DNA of 35,726 nucleotides from Candidatus Altimarinota bacterium (GTDB taxonomy: Bacteria; Patescibacteriota; Gracilibacteria; UBA4473). Both the position numbers and the translations under genes were made by a program. Positions within the stretch are counted from its first letter, which is position 1, and every line of letters starts with the position of its first letter. The stretch is taken from assembly GCA_018608565.1 (NCBI GenBank), contig JABAZT010000029.1:2163-37888 (forward strand), given 5' to 3'. The notes under the pieces are model-generated. The model had not been told where the DNA came from, searched no databases, and worked only from the letters and a program-made list of their open reading frames with translations. Below, piece after piece: positions 14,590 through 23,710 of this stretch.

Positions 14590-15870
14590 ATGACACAATC
14601 CGCTAAACCAGCCATAAAAGACAGCATCAGAAGCTTTATACTCTGGTTTTGTGTATTTTATCTTATCTTCTGGGCTTTTAGTCACTTTTTTGGAGGAAAA
14701 CAGCAAGCCGAGAAAACAGGCGGAGAAATACAAGTAAGCATGGTCGATAAAACGCTAAAGCTTGGGAATCTAGCTGAGTTTGTAGTAAAAAACAACACAG
14801 ACAAGGAACTTAGCTTCACTTCTCCGTGTGTATCAGGAGAAGCAGCAGATTCAATTGGTATATATGGAATCATTGCCGGAAACAGAACAGACAACCTATT
14901 GCCGGTCGAAAACTGTACGCTCGAAGATATTCCTTCTTTCACCGTAGCCGCTGGAGGGAAGCAAGAAGTTGCGTTTAGAAATATAAGTCATGAAATCTTC
15001 ACAGAATCAGGAAACTACATCATGGAGTTAAGTCTTAATGATGGAGAAGCAGTGCAATCAGTAGTTTCTCCCGATTTTAAATATTCAGAACCTGGGGTCT
15101 TTAGAAAACTATATCGGGCCCTCGTAGCAAAACCATTGTTTAACACGCTTGTATTTTTCATAAAAATACTTCCAGGACATCCAGTAGGTTGGGCAATTGT
15201 ACTCCTAACGGTTCTGGTCAAAGTGCTTCTCTTCACTCCAAATCAGAGAGCCATGAGATCGCAGCGAGAAATGCAGAAGATGCAACCAAAGATCAGCGAC
15301 ATCCGAGCAAAATATAAAGACAATCCGCAGGTACTTGCCATGAAAACTATGGAACTCTACAAAACTCACAAGATCAATCCTATGGGCGCAATGGTGCCAA
15401 TGTTGATCCAGTTTCCAGTATTGATTGGGATGTATCTGATCGTACAGCAAGGGATCTCTCCACACCAAAACTATCTTCTCTATGGATTCAATAACAGTCT
15501 GGATCTTTCGATTGTTAACAACGCCTTTTTTTGGCTAGATGTAACGAAAGTTGATCCATATTTCATACTTCCGGTATTGGTAGCAGTGATTCAGTTTCTT
15601 ACGATGAAACTCAGCTTCGCTAAATCTAAAAGCCAAGAACCAAAAGATAAAAGCGTCAAAAAGAAATCAGCAGAACCAAATATGGCGGACATGGCACAAC
15701 AAATGCAGACAACCATGGTCTGGGTGATGCCTGTGATGATTGGAGTCTTTACGGCGATGTTCCCAGCAGGAGTTGGAATCTACTGGTTTACGTCGACACT
15801 CCTAGGAGCCGCACAACAAAAACTCGTTAACTGGTCTCTGGATCGACCTCAGGTGACACGAGTGAACTAA
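14590..15870 (+). CDS. yidC: Membrane protein insertase YidC/Oxa1
   Basis: At 426 residues this is a YidC with an N-terminal span (about residues 13-30), an extracytoplasmic beta-rich domain (about 40-165), and the conserved Oxa1 core: GHPVGWAIVLLTVLVKVLLFT, the cytoplasmic helical hairpin (MRSQREMQKMQPKISDIRAK), KINPMGAMVPMLIQFPVLIGMY, and two last spans ending IYWFTSTLLGAAQQKLV. YidC inserts and folds membrane proteins. The presence of the large outer domain is like Gram-negative YidC, but the domain is shorter. The 3' end overlaps by 44 bases with an orphan on the opposite strand. A TACTAT box at 14570-14575 could give it its own transcript besides read-through from rnpA. Confidence 0.95.
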   Translation: MTQSAKPAIKDSIRSFILWFCVFYLIFWAFSHFFGGKQQAEKTGGEIQVSMVDKTLKLGNLAEFVVKNNTDKELSFTSPCVSGEAADSIGIYGIIAGNRTDNLLPVENCTLEDIPSFTVAAGGKQEVAFRNISHEIFTESGNYIMELSLNDGEAVQSVVSPDFKYSEPGVFRKLYRALVAKPLFNTLVFFIKILPGHPVGWAIVLLTVLVKVLLFTPNQRAMRSQREMQKMQPKISDIRAKYKDNPQVLAMKTMELYKTHKINPMGAMVPMLIQFPVLIGMYLIVQQGISPHQNYLLYGFNNSLDLSIVNNAFFWLDVTKVDPYFILPVLVAVIQFLTMKLSFAKSKSQEPKDKSVKKKSAEPNMADMAQQMQTTMVWVMPVMIGVFTAMFPAGVGIYWFTSTLLGAAQQKLVNWSLDRPQVTRVN

Positions 15871-16306
15871 AGTCAGGATAAAGTATCTCACCGTAGAGTG
15901 CGGATTCTATTGTAGTTCTTGTTTTGCCTAGTGCTTCAAGGATTGGGAAAATTTCTTTTGATGAGTCTTCAAGGTGCAAGGCACAATGCGTAAATCCATT
16001 TATTAGTAGATTTATTATAGGAAGAAGGTGTTCGCTCACCTTTGGACTCAGCGTACTGGTCATTCTTTTTAGTTTTTCATCTCTAGTTTTCAGATTATTT
16101 AAAAGCCGTCGATCAATATTATTTGCATATTGGATTTCCCCCTGAGTTATATTTCCTTTTTCCTCTAACACAGATCGAATTTCCAAGGAAATAGCGAGAG
16201 ACAATTCTAGTTCTTTTTTTGTAGACGCAGATTGCTCTGGAACCTGATTTAGTTTTCTGTCCATTTCGACAAAAATCTCAGGAATAGATTTGAGTTTAGG
16301 TATCAT
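15827..16306 (-). CDS. Uncharacterised helical protein, 159 residues
   Basis: No family is recognised. The protein is predicted to be almost all helix (KKELELSLAISLEIRSVLEE, RDEKLKRMTSTL), with a His/Cys patch in GFTHCALHLEDSSKE. I set the start at the ATG at 16306: a strong promoter (TTTACA, 16 bases, TATAAG) places transcription one base before it, so an upstream in-frame ATG at 16312 and the longer frame to 16357 are unlikely. Its last 44 bases are antisense to the end of yidC. There is no signal peptide or membrane span. It is divergent from uvrB. Confidence 0.72.
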   Translation of the reverse strand: MIPKLKSIPEIFVEMDRKLNQVPEQSASTKKELELSLAISLEIRSVLEEKGNITQGEIQYANNIDRRLLNNLKTRDEKLKRMTSTLSPKVSEHLLPIINLLINGFTHCALHLEDSSKEIFPILEALGKTRTTIESALYGEILYPDFSSLVSPEVDPETS

Positions 16307-16313
16307 TAACATA

Positions 16314-16341
16314 CTTATACCGCGAAGCAATAAAATGTAAA
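16314..16341 (-). promoter_or_regulatory. Promoter of the helical orphan, predicted leaderless
   Basis: Minus strand TTTACA, a 16-base spacer and TATAAG; +1 is expected at 16307, one base before the ATG at 16306. Confidence 0.65.
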
Positions 16342-16349
16342 GGAGTTGC

Positions 16350-16377
16350 TTGCACAATGCACAAATCTAGGTACACT
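16350..16377 (+). promoter_or_regulatory. uvrB promoter
   Basis: TTGCAC, a 16-base spacer and TACACT; predicted leader of about 14 bases, rich in T, with no Shine-Dalgarno sequence. It is back to back with the orphan promoter on the other strand. No LexA-type palindrome was seen. Confidence 0.55.
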
Positions 16378-16397
16378 CAAGTGCCTTATTTTTACAT

Positions 16398-18371
16398 ATG
16401 ACAGATATCCCTTTCCAACTTGCTGCAGATTTCAAGCCAACAGGAGATCAGCCAAAAGCAATTAAATCACTTGTAAAAGGACTTAATGATGGGATTCGGC
16501 ATCAGACACTTCTTGGAGCAACTGGAACTGGAAAGACATTCACAATGGCAAACATAATCCAAGAGGTACAACGACCGACGTTGATCTTGGCACATAATAA
16601 AACACTAACCGCACAGCTCTGTAATGAGTTTCAGCAGTTTTTCCCCAACAATGCCGTGGGGTATTTCGTGAGTTACTATGATTACTACCAGCCAGAAGCC
16701 TATATGGCAAAGACAGATACATTTATAGAGAAAGAAGCCACCATTAATGAAGAAATTACCAAATTTAGACATGCCGCGACCGTAAATCTCCTGACACGGA
16801 AAGATGTAATCATCGTAGCCTCCGTTTCGTGTATCTACGGACTAGGAGATGTAGAAACGTATAAAGAACTTGCCGTCAAAATTGAATCAGGAAAAACCTA
16901 CCCACGAAAAACTTTTATGAAGAGTTTGGTAGATATTCAATTCACTCGAGTAAAGACGGATTTTTCTCGTGGGACGTTTGAGGTACTAGGAGATATTATC
17001 ACGATATTTCCTCCAGATGGAGACAACGCCTATCAGCTCGAATTCTGGGGAGATGAATTAGAAACAATTACAATCGTGGATGGATTTACTGGTGCCACGA
17101 TCGGGACTACTGATGAAATCACCATCTTCCCCGCCAAGCATCAGGTTACCACTCCAGATAGGATAGAATACGCCGTCGGGGAAATAGAAAAAGATCTAAC
17201 GATTCGGATAGAAGAAATGAAAAAAGCAGGGAAAGGACTTGAAGCACATCGGCTTACTCAACGAGTGAAATATGATTTAGAGATGTTACGAGAAACTGGG
17301 TATGTAAATGGAATAGAGAATTATACCAGATATCTCTCGAAGTCAGAGCCAGGAGCTCCTCCAGCAACTTTACTCGATTATTTTCCAGATGATTTCATGT
17401 GTTTTGTGGATGAATCTCATATTTCAATTCCACAAGTAGGAGGAATGTTCAATGGAAATCTTTCCCGTAAAATTTCTCTGGTTGAGCATGGATTTAGACT
17501 TCCAAGTGCGATGGACAATCGTCCTCTCAAATTTAACGAGTTCGAAGAACGAGTTGGGCAAGCAGTATATGTCTCAGCTACCCCTGGGAAATATGAGTAC
17601 GAAAACACCGACAAGGAAAACATCATCCAACAAATAATCCGTCCGACCGGACTTATCGATCCTCCGATCGAAATTCGTCCAAGTCAACATCACGTTGACG
17701 ATGTACTGAGCGAAATCAGAGCTACGATTAAACAGGATTTCCGAGTCCTTGTAACAACCGTAACGAAGAAACATGCGGAAGATTTATCAGAATATCTGGT
17801 CGAAAACGGGATAAAAGCAAAATACTTGCATTCAGAGATAGACACATTAGAACGAATACAAATACTGACAGAGCTTCGGCAGGGAAAAATCAGTGTTATT
17901 GTAGGGATAAACCTTCTGAGAGAAGGGCTAGATCTGCCGGAAGTATCCCTTGTTTGTATTCTCGATGCAGACAAGCAAGGATTCCTTCGATCCCGAGATG
18001 CAATGTTGCAGGTAATTGGGCGAGCAGCACGTAACTCTGAGGGGAGAGTGATCATGTATGCAGATCGAAAAACTCCAGCCATGGCCGAAGCTATAGACGA
18101 AACTGATCGACGTCGAGAAATCCAGGTAGCCTACAATAAAAAACACGGAATTACTCCTAAAACAATCATCAAATCAATTACAGATATATCAGAAGCTCTT
18201 GGGAAGAAACAAACAAAAGGAAAATATGGGAAACTTTCGAAGAAAGATGAAATCAAAAAAGTACTCAAAGAGCTCTATCTTCAAATGGACCTGGCAACAC
18301 AGAACCTGGATTTCGAAACCGCAGCCGGGTTGCGAGATGATATAGAAGAACTAGAGAAAAAAATATCTTAA
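16398..18371 (+). CDS. uvrB: Excinuclease ABC subunit B
   Basis: The 657-residue protein is a full-length UvrB, the damage-verifying helicase of nucleotide excision repair. Walker A is GATGTGKT (residues 40-47); the beta-hairpin that clamps DNA contains YYDYYQPEAY; motif II is VDESH; helicase motif VI is in VIGRAARN; and the C-terminal UVR domain (MDLATQNLDFETAAGLRDDIEEL) binds UvrA and UvrC. uvrA and uvrC are not in the window. Its stop codon abuts the stop codon of the convergent DUF4012 gene with no base between them. Confidence 0.98.
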   Translation: MTDIPFQLAADFKPTGDQPKAIKSLVKGLNDGIRHQTLLGATGTGKTFTMANIIQEVQRPTLILAHNKTLTAQLCNEFQQFFPNNAVGYFVSYYDYYQPEAYMAKTDTFIEKEATINEEITKFRHAATVNLLTRKDVIIVASVSCIYGLGDVETYKELAVKIESGKTYPRKTFMKSLVDIQFTRVKTDFSRGTFEVLGDIITIFPPDGDNAYQLEFWGDELETITIVDGFTGATIGTTDEITIFPAKHQVTTPDRIEYAVGEIEKDLTIRIEEMKKAGKGLEAHRLTQRVKYDLEMLRETGYVNGIENYTRYLSKSEPGAPPATLLDYFPDDFMCFVDESHISIPQVGGMFNGNLSRKISLVEHGFRLPSAMDNRPLKFNEFEERVGQAVYVSATPGKYEYENTDKENIIQQIIRPTGLIDPPIEIRPSQHHVDDVLSEIRATIKQDFRVLVTTVTKKHAEDLSEYLVENGIKAKYLHSEIDTLERIQILTELRQGKISVIVGINLLREGLDLPEVSLVCILDADKQGFLRSRDAMLQVIGRAARNSEGRVIMYADRKTPAMAEAIDETDRRREIQVAYNKKHGITPKTIIKSITDISEALGKKQTKGKYGKLSKKDEIKKVLKELYLQMDLATQNLDFETAAGLRDDIEELEKKIS

Positions 18372-19925
18372 TTATCGTTGAATCAACGTCCACTGCATAT
18401 CCTGATCTATTTCATTTCCAGCTCCATCACGGACATCTGTAAGTGAGATATGAAATCGTTCTTCAGGCTGTATTCGGGGTTGTCTTAGACCTATGAGGAG
18501 AGTTCGTTGGTCTTCGAGTAGCTTGTACTGCATGATGTCAGGGTGTTCAGTGATCGTATTTTCATAGTTACGATCGATGAGTTTGATAGAAAATTCAGCT
18601 CCGAGGAATACAGACTCATTGAAGTGAATCTCTGCAACCAATGGAGAGCGCTCAAATTCGCCCTGTAGTGTGTCATTCAGTGCTAACTTGGGTATAAACG
18701 TGTGTAGTGTTACAAAAGGCGCTGAGATGTCTTTTTTCGCCTTCCAGGAGAAACAAGTATTCATATCTCGGAGAGGTCCATAATAAGATCCCATATTTTC
18801 CTTTGTGTGAAGGTTTGTATCAATGAGTGTTTGTTGTGGATAGGCGCTAATAGATAGATCTACCAATAGATCTTGTCCTCGGGCTTTGAATATTCCAAAT
18901 TCAGTTTGTCCTGTTTCTTCATTTGTAAGGAGGTTGATTCCCGAAAATTCAAATGACTGAGAAAAACTATCCCCTGGCTTAAGTTCAAGAGGGATCTTTA
19001 CAACTGGTCTTGAAAAAGACCTGGGAAAATGAACTTCTATTACCCCTTTCCAGTAGGTCGACAATGGTTCATCAAATTGCCCATCATGAGAAACATTAAG
19101 ATCAATTTTAGCATTCCATTGCATATTCTTATTCTGTCTCATATTTATTTTTAGTTCTTTTTGCAAGTATCTTGAGCTTTTGGCTCCCCCAAGATTCCAT
19201 TCGATTACGGCAATTTCTTTGTCAATATTTGGAGCTCGTTCAGGAGTTATGCCATGTACATAGAAGTCCCCATTTTGAATAGAGTTTCGAAGAGAAAATC
19301 CAGTTCTAATCGGGTTAAGTGGGTTAAGAATCCATTTTTTTCCAATAGATTTACCCAGTTCCACAAGGGGTTTCTTTCGATTTTGCAATGAGATTTCGTC
19401 GTGGCGGTCAGTATCAGCTACTGAGCGAGAAAGAAGAGCAAATAGGTTTTCAGAAGTATATTGTTGCCCTTCCATCTCAACAATTCCAACAAGTTTAAAA
19501 ATTTGTTCTAACACTCCAAAATTCACGAGTATTACATGCTCAATGTCAGTATCTTCAATCTGCTCATAGGCTCGACGGATTCTGGCACTGCAGGTTCCCA
19601 GATCAGCATCAAGACCAAGATCCCAGAACTTCAATTCACCTGTCAATTGTCGGAGTGGTTCAGGAGCCTTTCCGAGTCCTTCCGCTTCGTAGTGATAGGC
19701 GTTTTTGAGACTTAGTTTTGGGGGAAAAAACTGTAACTCTCCAAACGCCGTAATGAAACCGCCACAAGGACGTGCCTCATATTCATTATTTAGAATGAGC
19801 AAATGTTTCCCCATGACAAAACTAGGAGTGATGAAATCTCGAAAGAGAAAGCCTATAACTCCTGTAATTATTACAAGAATCAACAAGACAATTAGAAAAA
19901 TATTTTTTATCACTCGTTTAACCAT
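18372..19925 (-). CDS. DUF4012-domain membrane-anchored protein with C-terminal Ig-like domain
   Basis: The 517-residue protein has an N-terminal uncleaved anchor (about residues 7-28) and then the DUF4012 core, recognisable by LLILNNEYEARPCGGFITAFGE (residues 43-64) where N, E, R-P and G-G-F are family hallmarks. DUF4012 proteins are frequent in CPR, Chloroflexota and Actinobacteria, are exported, and have no proven function. The last 100 residues look like a bacterial Ig-like (Big_5 type) domain: SPLVAEIHFNESVFLG and the closing ISLTDVRDGAGNEID. The gene lies 38 bases after an orphan on the same strand and may be co-transcribed with it. Cys pairs outside the membrane could form disulfides. 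Confidence 0.85.
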   Translation of the reverse strand: MVKRVIKNIFLIVLLILVIITGVIGFLFRDFITPSFVMGKHLLILNNEYEARPCGGFITAFGELQFFPPKLSLKNAYHYEAEGLGKAPEPLRQLTGELKFWDLGLDADLGTCSARIRRAYEQIEDTDIEHVILVNFGVLEQIFKLVGIVEMEGQQYTSENLFALLSRSVADTDRHDEISLQNRKKPLVELGKSIGKKWILNPLNPIRTGFSLRNSIQNGDFYVHGITPERAPNIDKEIAVIEWNLGGAKSSRYLQKELKINMRQNKNMQWNAKIDLNVSHDGQFDEPLSTYWKGVIEVHFPRSFSRPVVKIPLELKPGDSFSQSFEFSGINLLTNEETGQTEFGIFKARGQDLLVDLSISAYPQQTLIDTNLHTKENMGSYYGPLRDMNTCFSWKAKKDISAPFVTLHTFIPKLALNDTLQGEFERSPLVAEIHFNESVFLGAEFSIKLIDRNYENTITEHPDIMQYKLLEDQRTLLIGLRQPRIQPEERFHISLTDVRDGAGNEIDQDMQWTLIQR

Positions 19926-19963
19926 TTAGCTTAGAGCTTAGGAGTATCTCAAAAATTGTCATG

Positions 19964-20992
19964 TTAATCTGAGGGATCTTTGACCCATTCTGGAAAAACA
20001 CGAAAGATCGGATCATTGGGAATGATTCCAAGAGAAACACCGTCCCTAAGCCTGGATTGATATTCTTCCCAATTGTCTATCGCCATTTCTATCAAAAGCA
20101 TAATGCTAACATATTCACTAAATAGACCGTCATATTTTCTTTCATTGGTGACTGGAAGGGCTGGATGTAAATCAGATATATTCTTGAAGTGATCAGTATT
20201 TCCTGGAATAGCATGCCAAGTTGAAGCTAGGTGTTGGAAAGCTCTTAAATCTGTCTCAAAAGGGATTACATATCTATTTACAAAGGTATCAACAAAGCAT
20301 GCGCCATCTTCTTGAATATTGAGACTGTCAAGCAGTGCTATTACCTTCTTTATTCTTTTGTATTCAACATGGGCGTTATATGAAGGAGTGGGATACTTGT
20401 CTAATGTGGCAAGATTCGCATCTATTTCAGGAAGCTCCATTCCTCTTAGGATTTTTGAAGGCTTTCCCACAAGACCAAGTAAATTGATAACCTTACAACA
20501 GGTAATAATAACAGCCGCATCCATACAATCAGTAATTTGTTCTGGAGAGGCGATTTCAGGCGCCGCATATTCATTACTTGTTTGGTGTGGAGTATCGGCT
20601 ACATTATCCCCTGAGTCTATAGTTTCGAGAAGCAGTTGATCCCAAGTACCAAGCTGCAAGCACCCTAAAGATTCAACTGCGTTTTTAATTATTCCTACGC
20701 AATAAGAAGAACCATTTGAATCTTGTGAAGATATTTGAATAAGTCGTTCTGTGATTGGCTTTAGATCTCTTGAGCTAGAATTACCGATTCTTTCCATGAT
20801 CATTCCGGCAACTTCTAGAATTTCAAGCGTAGCTCCTTCTAAGTTTAACATAGCATCAATTTGGTTTTCTGCTAAAGATTGGGCAGCTTGATGGGATGCC
20901 GCAATAAAACCAGAAAGAACGCGAATTACATTAGTACGAAGCGGGTTTAATTCTGTTTCTTGTTCGCCTCTTAGAGTTAGTTTTTTTGCCAT
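19964..20992 (-). CDS. Uncharacterised soluble protein, 342 residues
   Basis: No family is recognised. The N-terminus is basic (MAKKLTLRGEQ), and the rest is predicted mainly helical, without signal peptide or true membrane span. Cys residues are grouped in the middle (YCVGIIKNAVESLGCLQ; ITDCMDAAVIITCCKVINLL). The C-terminus holds Trp and acidic residues (DNWEEYQSRLRDG, VFPEWVKDPSD). It has its own promoter, with about 12 bases of leader. The DUF4012 gene follows after 38 bases. Confidence 0.78.
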   Translation of the reverse strand: MAKKLTLRGEQETELNPLRTNVIRVLSGFIAASHQAAQSLAENQIDAMLNLEGATLEILEVAGMIMERIGNSSSRDLKPITERLIQISSQDSNGSSYCVGIIKNAVESLGCLQLGTWDQLLLETIDSGDNVADTPHQTSNEYAAPEIASPEQITDCMDAAVIITCCKVINLLGLVGKPSKILRGMELPEIDANLATLDKYPTPSYNAHVEYKRIKKVIALLDSLNIQEDGACFVDTFVNRYVIPFETDLRAFQHLASTWHAIPGNTDHFKNISDLHPALPVTNERKYDGLFSEYVSIMLLIEMAIDNWEEYQSRLRDGVSLGIIPNDPIFRVFPEWVKDPSD

Positions 20993-21010
20993 TTATGAAA
21001 TTTTTTAAAA

Positions 21011-21038
21011 AACATAAATTATTAACACTAAAAGTCAA
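21011..21038 (-). promoter_or_regulatory. Promoter of the 342-residue orphan
   Basis: Minus strand TTGACT, a 16-base spacer and TATGTT, giving +1 near 21004. Confidence 0.55.
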
Positions 21039-21096
21039 CAAATCTAGTAAGAATAATTAACTTTTAAAGATGTAAAGAGGATGGGGTCCAATAGGC

Positions 21097-23538
21097 TTAT
21101 TGAAACAAACTAAACTTCCCGGTAAATTCACGAAGTTCAGTCGTATCTCCAAACAAGACCACCCCAAAGTATTCTAAATCTTCTTCTTTTGTATTTTTGG
21201 TATTTTCAACCTGCTCCTTAGAACTACCAATCGTCATAGATTCAGTAAAATCTCCAAATACAACGCCTCGGTCGATTGCTTCTTGTCGAACCTTTCGAAT
21301 TTTATTTCCATTATCGGCCTTCAACGCAATAAATGGATAGTGAGAGATGTTTGGGTGAGCCCCACCGTCCGCATCTTCATAGGGAAGGAAACAAAGTTCA
21401 TTGATTTCAGGATAGTTGGCCGCCATACCAGCAGTGATATGTCCCAGAGCGTTGAAAAGCTTCCCAGTCGGAATTTTTTTATTCAGAACAGCAATAAATC
21501 GTTTTCCACCTTCATCGGGCATGGTATCCCAATTTATGGTTGATTTTTTTTCTTCATCCGCTGGCAGTGTTTCTTCTGGCTCTGGTTCTTGTACCCCTCC
21601 TCCAAAGAGAGCTAGAGTGCTTATAAATTCTTTCTCAAAATCTGCAGGTATTAATGCCCCAACCGCAATATATCCAATATCTTTGGTTCCAGAGGCGGCA
21701 TATCCTTTTTGCATTTGAGCATCCGTATGTGCTTTTCTCATCACATCAGAAAAATCAAAACATTGAATCTCTGCATCATAACACTTTTGCATAAATTCAG
21801 CCATCTTAGCTCGAGATCCAGAAAGGTTAGCCATTGGGTACAGAGAGTCGGTGTAGTGTATTCGACCGTCTTTGTCGGTCAGTGTTTTCGCCTCAAATAA
21901 TTTCTGTTTACTATGTCCACCAATCGCGACTCCAAGTTGTCCCATAGCATTAGCAGTAACTCCATACGGGAGCGATTCATCGGCAATAACTACAATTTTC
22001 TTTGATTTATAAAGTGTCTCAGCCTCTTTTGCACTCATGGCCTGTTTTTCGGGTTTCATGGTTGGGAACAATACTACGTCTCTCAGGTTTGGCTGGCCAG
22101 TGAGCAAGGCAACAATTCTATCAATTCCAATAGCATTCCCAGCCATTGGTGGGAATCCGTGTTCCATAGCCTTAAGGAACTCTTCATCAAGCTCCATTGC
22201 TTCATCATCTCCTGCATTTTTAGCATTTTGTTGTTCTTCTAGTAGCTGTCTTTGAATTTCTGGATCGATGAGTTCTCCATATCCATTTGTGACCTCCCAC
22301 CCTGCAATTAGGAGTTGAGAGGCGGCAGAACTTCCATTTCCATGAGGTCGAGCCAGTGGTTTTAGGTCAGAGGGCCAGTCCACGACAAAAGTTGGTTGGA
22401 TCAAGTTTGGGCGAGCTGTTTTTTTATAAATATCATCTAATAGATTTCCTCTTCCCCTCGTTTCTACATCGTCAATACCAAGGGCTAAAGCTTTGTCTCG
22501 CAGTTCTTCCATAGAAGCAGCAAACATGTCTATGTTTGCATATTTTGCTAATAGTTCAGCAAAAGTTACCTTTCCAAATGATTTAGAGAAATCAACAGAA
22601 ACTGGTTTATCTTCTTTGTCTAATAACTCAAAAAGTGTTTTTCCAAATATTTCAGTACATACTTTTCGAAGTAAAATTTCAATCCACTGTTCGTGCATTT
22701 CCAGGGTATCATAAGCTCCATACCACTCTAACATGGTGAATTCTTGTAGATGAGATGGATCTGTTCCTTCATTTCTGAAGTTCTTTCCAATTTCAAAAAC
22801 CCTTTCAAATCCACCACTACATGCCATTTTAAGATCTAGCTCTAGAGCAATTCGCAATACGAAATCATGATCGAGGGCATTATGATGGGTTTCAAAAACC
22901 TTAGCCATAGCACCACCGGCTTGGGGTTGCAGAGTTCTAGTTTCTACTTCATGAAAATTTTTATCATGAAAAAAATCACGAATCATTCGCACTATTTGTG
23001 ATCGTTTTTTGAACCGATCAAATGTTTCCGTATTTGTCATAAGATCTAGGTTTCGTTCGCGATAACAAGCTTCTTTATCCTGCAATCCTTTCCATTTTTC
23101 AGGAAGAGGTCGAATAGATTTTGCAAGCGGTGTTATTTCTGCCGCCATCAGAGATTTTTCTCCATGCTTAGTGAGGAAGCATTCGCCTCGAAATCCAGCA
23201 AAATCACCAAGATCAAGAGCCTTAAGCCAAGTTTTGAAATTATCACCTAGAACATCCTGAGCTAAGCAGACTTGAAAATCTCCCGAGACATCTCGAATCT
23301 TCAAAAAGGCTAGTTTCCCCATTTCTCTGGCATTCATAATTCTCCCGCAGATAGATATTTCATTTTTACAGTCAGACATTATATCTTTTGGAGAGCGAAG
23401 TTCTTTCCCTTCTATTTCAGTAGAAAGGTCTGAAACTTTGTGTGTTCTATCATAGGTGCGAGCATAGCCTTCGTATCCAAGTTCTTCCCAGAGTTGAATT
23501 TTATCTTTTCGAATTTGAATGAGATTATTGTCTGACAT
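21097..23538 (-). CDS. lysS: Lysyl-tRNA synthetase (class II) fused to two DUF2000-like domains
   Basis: The first ~495 residues are a complete class II LysRS: an OB-fold anticodon domain (ISICGRIMNAREMGKLAFLKI), motif 2 (FRNEGTDPSHLQEFTMLEWY), a lysine-pocket region (WEVTNGYGELIDP) and motif 3 (AIGIDRIVALLTGQPNLRDV, ending VLFPTMKP), where the enzyme normally stops. About 310 more residues follow. One segment starts KKIVVIADESLPYGVTANAM (about 512-647), then comes an acidic linker, then a second segment starting KRFIAVLNKKIPTGKLFNAL and including HPNISHYPFIALKA and TKEEDLEYFGVVLFGD (about 679-813). The second matches the DUF2000 family; the first looks like a divergent member. DUF2000 has the peptidyl-tRNA hydrolase II fold. 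I chose ATG 23538; a TTG 24 bases upstream is possible. Confidence 0.93.
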   Translation of the reverse strand: MSDNNLIQIRKDKIQLWEELGYEGYARTYDRTHKVSDLSTEIEGKELRSPKDIMSDCKNEISICGRIMNAREMGKLAFLKIRDVSGDFQVCLAQDVLGDNFKTWLKALDLGDFAGFRGECFLTKHGEKSLMAAEITPLAKSIRPLPEKWKGLQDKEACYRERNLDLMTNTETFDRFKKRSQIVRMIRDFFHDKNFHEVETRTLQPQAGGAMAKVFETHHNALDHDFVLRIALELDLKMACSGGFERVFEIGKNFRNEGTDPSHLQEFTMLEWYGAYDTLEMHEQWIEILLRKVCTEIFGKTLFELLDKEDKPVSVDFSKSFGKVTFAELLAKYANIDMFAASMEELRDKALALGIDDVETRGRGNLLDDIYKKTARPNLIQPTFVVDWPSDLKPLARPHGNGSSAASQLLIAGWEVTNGYGELIDPEIQRQLLEEQQNAKNAGDDEAMELDEEFLKAMEHGFPPMAGNAIGIDRIVALLTGQPNLRDVVLFPTMKPEKQAMSAKEAETLYKSKKIVVIADESLPYGVTANAMGQLGVAIGGHSKQKLFEAKTLTDKDGRIHYTDSLYPMANLSGSRAKMAEFMQKCYDAEIQCFDFSDVMRKAHTDAQMQKGYAASGTKDIGYIAVGALIPADFEKEFISTLALFGGGVQEPEPEETLPADEEKKSTINWDTMPDEGGKRFIAVLNKKIPTGKLFNALGHITAGMAANYPEINELCFLPYEDADGGAHPNISHYPFIALKADNGNKIRKVRQEAIDRGVVFGDFTESMTIGSSKEQVENTKNTKEEDLEYFGVVLFGDTTELREFTGKFSLFQ

Positions 23539-23552
23539 GATGTAGGGATTAG

Positions 23553-23578
23553 TTTCTAGCAATTTGTTTTTCTAGCAA
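23553..23578. repeat. Direct repeat upstream of lysS
   Basis: TTTCTAGCAA occurs twice, 16 bases apart (23553-23562 and 23569-23578), 15 bases before the lysS ATG. The spacing is about one and a half helical turns. It could be an operator or chance. Confidence 0.4.
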
Positions 23579-23593
23579 ATGGTAAATAATATT

Positions 23594-23620
23594 TATAAAA
23601 AAACCACTCGGATGAGTGGT
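23594..23620 (-). terminator. Terminator of tRNA-Thr, main copy
   Basis: On the minus strand ACCACTC / GAGTGGT with an ATCC loop is followed by seven T. It stands between tRNA-Thr and lysS and should insulate them. Confidence 0.85.
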
Positions 23621-23644
23621 GCGTCCTTAGAAAAACCAAGAAAA

Positions 23645-23665
23645 GCCACTCAGATGAGTAGAAGC
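23645..23665 (-). repeat. Degenerate tandem copy of the tRNA-Thr terminator hairpin
   Basis: GCTTCTACTCATCTGAGTGG followed by CTTTT on the minus strand repeats the main hairpin about 45 bases upstream with a few mismatches. It looks like a duplicated terminator and may work as a weak first terminator. Confidence 0.6.
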
Positions 23666-23710
23666 GTTTTTGTGTTCTTGAGTTTCTTTGAGTTTTGCAT
23701 GATGTTGAAG

